Shown piece after piece: positions 48,800 to 52,104 of a stretch of DNA of 52,104 bases. The stretch covers positions 1 through 52,104 of the forward strand of contig JAZLDO010000146.1 in the NCBI GenBank assembly GCA_045614825.1, given 5' to 3'. Position 1 is the stretch's first letter. Each line of letters begins with the position of its first letter. The translations under genes were made by a program, and so were the position numbers. The stretch is from Aphodosoma sp045614825 (GTDB lineage Bacteria > Bacteroidota > Bacteroidia > Bacteroidales > Paludibacteraceae). The notes under the pieces are model-generated. The model ran no database searches and had not been told where the DNA came from. It was given only the letters and a program-made list of their open reading frames with translations.

Positions 48800-49981
48800 T
48801 TAGGCTTGCTCTTTAGTTTTAACTGTGTTTACAACACTAACAGCCTTAACACCTGTAGAAGTAGGCACGATTGGAGTAGCGTTAGCAGTAGCCTTATCGC
48901 TAGCACCAGCAGCAGGGAATGAAATATAACTCATTGCTCTGAAATCACCGAAACCCGCACCCCATCTTGCTCTACCAGCCCAAACGTTAGCCTCAGTCTT
49001 ATCATCCTTATAAGAACGAACCTCTAAAGGCTTTCTGTCGAACCATACAGCACCAAGACCCTCTTGGTTTCTGCTAGAACTTGCAAGGATTAAACCGTTA
49101 TCAGCATCCTTGAAACCATCGATGTCGCTTAGGTAAGCGTTCTCAACGATTGTGTATTTACCATATTGAGTATTAATACCATTACCGTCCATAGCAGCAC
49201 CATATCTTGATTTAAGACCTCTCTTTAGGATGTCTGTTAATCTATAGTTCTTACCAACGAAAATTGTATCAACTTCAACTGGAGTAATATTACCCTTATC
49301 GTCTTTGTAAACAGCCATCTTAGCCTCCACTTGGCCTAGAACGTCAAGAACTTTCTCTTCAAGGTCAGCAGTAACACCACTTGTCATATCGAAGTTAGCA
49401 ACTGTGTATTTGTTTGATTGGATAACAGGTGCTCTTCCATCTCTAAGCGCAACTGTTCTGTGTGTATTGTGGAAATATACTTGTCTCTCGCCTTCGATAT
49501 TACCGTCTACAGTATCCATACCCTTACCAGTTTTAGCAAGAATCTTGTATTCAGGATATTCATTACCAAGAGCAGCACCAATTACTCTAACTGCATATAA
49601 CTCTCTTGTTCTACCATGAGATTTAATAAAGTTAAGAGCACCACCATTAATGTTGTTCATGTTGCCATCTTCCATAGTTTGCTTAGAAATAACAAAACTG
49701 TTAGTCCAAGTTTGGAATGTAAATTGTTGGAAATAACTCTCTTCAAAATCGCTGATTGGAGCAACTTCCATATCTTCAGTTGGTTTAAAACCATCCATAG
49801 AAGTTAAACTTCTATATTCTTCCATGTATCTATCAGTTGTCTTCTTAACGAAGAATTTATCAATGATAGAATCTTTCTCATATGCTTCTGTTTGTTTGTC
49901 AAGAATCATTTTGATTGGCTCTTGAAGAACGTTAAAGCCAGAGTTTCTTACTGACTCTTCAATATTAAAAATTATACCCAT
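48800..49981 (-). CDS. Major capsid protein (HK97 fold)
   Basis: 393 residues, typical length. An N-terminal helical arm is followed by the E-loop and P-domain pattern (FQQFTFQTWTNSFVISKQTM; VDTIFVGKNYRLTDILKRG) and a C-terminal A-domain-like part (ARWGAGFGDFRAMSYISFPA). Position after the scaffold and a small head protein is diagnostic. It has a strong GGAGG site and a downstream hairpin, both consistent with very high expression. Confidence 0.93.
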   Translation of the reverse strand: MGIIFNIEESVRNSGFNVLQEPIKMILDKQTEAYEKDSIIDKFFVKKTTDRYMEEYRSLTSMDGFKPTEDMEVAPISDFEESYFQQFTFQTWTNSFVISKQTMEDGNMNNINGGALNFIKSHGRTRELYAVRVIGAALGNEYPEYKILAKTGKGMDTVDGNIEGERQVYFHNTHRTVALRDGRAPVIQSNKYTVANFDMTSGVTADLEEKVLDVLGQVEAKMAVYKDDKGNITPVEVDTIFVGKNYRLTDILKRGLKSRYGAAMDGNGINTQYGKYTIVENAYLSDIDGFKDADNGLILASSSRNQEGLGAVWFDRKPLEVRSYKDDKTEANVWAGRARWGAGFGDFRAMSYISFPAAGASDKATANATPIVPTSTGVKAVSVVNTVKTKEQA

Positions 49982-49987
49982 ATTCTA

Positions 49988-50320
49988 TTAAGCCTCCAAT
50001 CCTTCAATATTTGATAATGTTTCAATTCTGTAAGCAACTACGATGTGCTCTTTAGTGCCATCTGAATTAACTGTGTCGCCTACTAATTTAGAACTCTTAT
50101 AACCAGTTCCATGTTTATAAGTGATTGCATCACTTTGTGCTACTAGATATAACTCTCTGTTATCTGCTAGTGCTGCCTCTGCTGCTGTTAAACTATCAAT
50201 TACAGCAGCGTCTTTAAGACTTGGACGATATGAAATAACGTCACCAACTTCAAGTTCAATCTCATTATCAATAACTAATTGATAAACTTGTTGATTGTCA
50301 AATTTCTTAAATGTTGCCAT
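49988..50320 (-). CDS. Small head protein (possible decoration)
   Basis: 110 residues, beta-rich (ELEVGDVISYRPSL; ELYLVAQSDAITYKHGTGYK). It lies between scaffold and capsid genes, the usual place for a decoration or capsid-stabilising protein. The fold looks like a small beta-barrel. No direct family match. Confidence 0.65.
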   Translation of the reverse strand: MATFKKFDNQQVYQLVIDNEIELEVGDVISYRPSLKDAAVIDSLTAAEAALADNRELYLVAQSDAITYKHGTGYKSSKLVGDTVNSDGTKEHIVVAYRIETLSNIEGLEA

Positions 50321-50332
50321 TTATATTCTCTC

Positions 50333-51007
50333 CTATTTATTTTGATTTTTAATGTATTCTTTGAACTTAGTTTCATCTAAACCAAATGCTCTAGCCACTC
50401 TAAGTTCTTCTTGAGAGATGTCTCTTGTGCCAGATTGTTCTGTACTTCCGGTCACTGTCTTCAAATGAGACTTACCACTGTCTCTCCCAGCAACTGATTT
50501 TTTAATTGCGTTGTCTACGATTATAGATATGTTATTTGCAGCGAAGGCTTTCTCTAATGGTGTTCCTTCATTCCACATTCTAACTGTTTCAGCATCTAAA
50601 TCATTAACGCTTTTGTAATTTGTTCCGTATGTCTCGTTTAATTGTTTTAAGGAATTGCTAGCAAATAACTCTTTTTCAAGAGCCTCTTTTTCCTTTTTGT
50701 AATTCATTGCTTCGACATAATCCGGGTCTGTTTTGACAAGGTCTTTCAGGGTCTCTCTAATAGAGTCTGGGTCTAAACCCTTGTCTAAAATTTTGTTGTT
50801 TGTTTGAGCATCGACATATGATTGCCAACTCTCATAACCAAAACTCTCAGCGATTTCTTGCTTAACTTTGGCTTTCTCTTCTTTTAGCCTTTGAGCAAAC
50901 GCTTTGGTTTGGTCCACTGGTTCTACTGGCGGGGTAGATTGTGACTCATTAGAACTTGTGTCTAATGTTTCATCAATATTAGCAGCCTGTTCTTCTATCT
51001 CGAACAT
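50333..51007 (-). CDS. Scaffolding protein
   Basis: 224 residues, acidic, predicted helical with coiled coil (about 35-120) and a basic C-terminus (EEL-RVARAFGLDETKFKEYIKNQNK), the capsid-binding helix-turn-helix arrangement of phage scaffolds. An AAAGGA site precedes ATG 51007. Position directly before the capsid group supports the call. Confidence 0.82.
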   Translation of the reverse strand: MFEIEEQAANIDETLDTSSNESQSTPPVEPVDQTKAFAQRLKEEKAKVKQEIAESFGYESWQSYVDAQTNNKILDKGLDPDSIRETLKDLVKTDPDYVEAMNYKKEKEALEKELFASNSLKQLNETYGTNYKSVNDLDAETVRMWNEGTPLEKAFAANNISIIVDNAIKKSVAGRDSGKSHLKTVTGSTEQSGTRDISQEELRVARAFGLDETKFKEYIKNQNK

Positions 51008-51077
51008 GATAATATTCCTTTAGCATTTTTGTTGGCGAGGTTCGGTTGCCAGACCGTTTTGCAGCCAAATATGTTAT

Positions 51078-51090
51078 CCGGTATTACCGG
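51078..51090 (-). promoter_or_regulatory. CCGGT hairpin between tail-assembly and scaffold genes
   Basis: A short 5 bp GC-rich hairpin (CCGGT with ACCGG, 3-nt loop) lies directly after the stop of the upstream gene, flanked by TTAT and ATAA. No T tract follows. It may be an mRNA processing or stability hairpin. Confidence 0.4.
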
Positions 51091-51441
51091 TTATAACCAT
51101 TTAGGTTTTTCAGGCACAATCTTGGTCTCAGTAACATCTCTCCAACTTTGTACCCAAATATTTGCTTCTTGTTTTTGTTCGTCTGTAAGTGTATCGAACC
51201 AAGAAACTGATTTTCCATCAATAATAAAATTTTGATTTATTATTGAAAAACATTCTTGCTCTCTTCTTTGTCTTAGTTGCACTAATTCATATGCTTGCAA
51301 TTGCTCTTTAAATAGTAATGTGTCAACTTCACTTTTAAGTCTTTCACCTATTGGTGTCTGCACCAACTCGTCTTCAAACTCTTCCCAATCATCAGCAACT
51401 TTGAAATTAGCAACTGAATTATCTTTTCTGTATAATCTCAT
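51091..51441 (-). CDS. Tail-fibre/tail assembly chaperone-like protein
   Basis: 116 residues. The C-terminal pattern (W in the middle, then IWVQSWRDVTETKI and PEKPKWL) matches phage tail assembly chaperones of the Phage_tail_APC type, which lie directly after tail-fibre genes and assist fibre folding. Here the gene starts 12 bp after the fibre stop, consistent with that role. Confidence 0.7.
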   Translation of the reverse strand: MRLYRKDNSVANFKVADDWEEFEDELVQTPIGERLKSEVDTLLFKEQLQAYELVQLRQRREQECFSIINQNFIIDGKSVSWFDTLTDEQKQEANIWVQSWRDVTETKIVPEKPKWL

Positions 51442-51453
51442 AGTTCATACCTC

Positions 51454-52104
51454 TTAACTTGCATTTGTTGATTTTACAAATCTTATAGCACCCCAACTGA
51501 ATGTCGCTGAGTTTTCGTAGCAATATAATTTTTGACCTTTCTTCATTACAAAAGTAGCATTATATAAAGGCACATTAGTTTGTGTATTATAAGCCAAATC
51601 AGTATTACCAGAACTTCTTAGATGGATACCTGTCGTTCCTAAACCACTCCAAGAAATACGAACATATGCTACTCCGTTAGTTGGTGCAGTAAGCATTGTT
51701 TTCCCAGCAGTACACAATGCAGATGTTAGTGTTGTTGTGGTAAAACTGTCACTAGGTTGCATACTTAATGTATTTACATCACTAGTTAGTGCTAATGTAC
51801 CTGTTGTACCAGGTAGTGTTACGGTCTTACTAGTAACATTAGGTGCTTGTAATCTTACAGAAAAATCTGCATCATTGCTTGTTTCGTGAAAATCAATATA
51901 TTTACCACCCTCAAGTACACCCGCTGTGCTTATGCAAGGTATTTTTCCAAAACTATCATTGGTAGCATTGTTTACTGCAAATCCACTATCTAACAAGTTG
52001 CCATTCTCATCTAAACTAGCAAGATTATTAGCAGTAGCACCACTTACTTTATCTGCTTTATTCGCTATATTGTTTGTATTTATAACGACTCTAGCATCTA
52101 AGCC
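51454..52104 (-). CDS. Tail fibre protein, C-terminal part (continues from 1-3413)
   Basis: This is the C-terminal end of the fibre gene whose N-terminal 1,137 codons lie at 3413-1. The frame is open from the right edge of the window down to TAA 51454-51456. It contains KYIDFHETSNDADF then a TVTLPGTTGTLALTSD motif, typical of fibre C-terminal beta structures, and a final jelly-roll-like segment (TSALCTAGKTMLTAP to SFSWGAIRFV). The receptor-binding tip is probably here. Confidence 0.88.
   Translation of the reverse strand, partial: GLDARVVINTNNIANKADKVSGATANNLASLDENGNLLDSGFAVNNATNDSFGKIPCISTAGVLEGGKYIDFHETSNDADFSVRLQAPNVTSKTVTLPGTTGTLALTSDVNTLSMQPSDSFTTTTLTSALCTAGKTMLTAPTNGVAYVRISWSGLGTTGIHLRSSGNTDLAYNTQTNVPLYNATFVMKKGQKLYCYENSATFSWGAIRFVKSTNAS
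51971..52104. repeat. Terminal overlap, copy 2 (circular contig)
   Basis: Exact copy of bases 1-134; see copy 1. The overlap falls within the tail-fibre coding sequence. Confidence 0.95.

Overview
The window is an essentially complete tailed-phage genome, and the contig looks circular. Bases 1-134 recur exactly at 51971-52104, and one large tail-fibre gene reads straight across the junction, so the unit genome is about 51,970 bp. The structural genes fit a short-tailed (podovirus-like) phage: terminase, portal, scaffold, HK97-type capsid protein, connector, a large propeller-like tail hub and a 2,551-residue internal virion protein, with no tape-measure or tail-tube gene. Low GC, strong AAGGAG ribosome binding sites, a B-family polymerase and several protein families familiar from Clostridia phages suggest a Bacillota (probably gut Clostridia) host; this is inference. 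No integrase or repressor was recognised, so a virulent lifestyle is likely. LAYOUT: The late genes are on the minus strand in one arc. It runs from 10641 down through small head-associated proteins, terminase, portal and baseplate/fibre genes to 1, crosses the junction, and continues from 52104 down through the tail-assembly protein, scaffold, capsid, connector, tail hub, membrane proteins and internal virion proteins to 34005. The early/middle genes are on the plus strand from 11437 to 33985. The two transcription units diverge at 10642-11436 and converge on a bidirectional terminator at 33967-34002. EARLY REGION: 11437-18 kb holds many short, mostly acidic genes of unknown function plus one sigma-like gene. 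About 18-22.8 kb holds further unknown genes, including a YopX-family gene. A second sigma-like gene (22837), a Cas4/RecB-like nuclease, three tRNAs (Gln, Trp, Cys) and the replication module follow: RecA-like ATPase, ssDNA-binding-like protein, VRR-NUC nuclease, SNF2-type helicase, primase-helicase, family B DNA polymerase and a metallophosphoesterase. WHAT IS UNUSUAL: (1) From about 10.8 to 12.7 kb the DNA is packed with perfect short palindromes, about 30 in the 1.26 kb that codes for five small proteins. Most have 7-12 bp stems and 2-5 nt loops, and the loops preferentially begin at codon boundaries, as expected if nucleotide-level hairpins were built by choosing synonymous codons. (2) The 600 nt non-coding leader before these genes is equally structured and may be a large non-coding RNA. 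(3) Two hammerhead ribozymes lie in consecutive early intergenic regions: a textbook type I at 14255-14310 and a type II with a weak stem II at 13376-13434. Both would leave a hairpin at the 5' end of the downstream mRNA. (4) A recurrent element, a 10-12 bp hairpin, three bases, then ACYTAAAATYA, sits before other early genes at fixed spacing. (5) An AT-rich block with ten TGTAAAAA/TTTTTACA motifs at 12728-13047 is a candidate replication origin. Together these suggest that early expression in this phage relies heavily on nucleic-acid structure. No endolysin was recognised.
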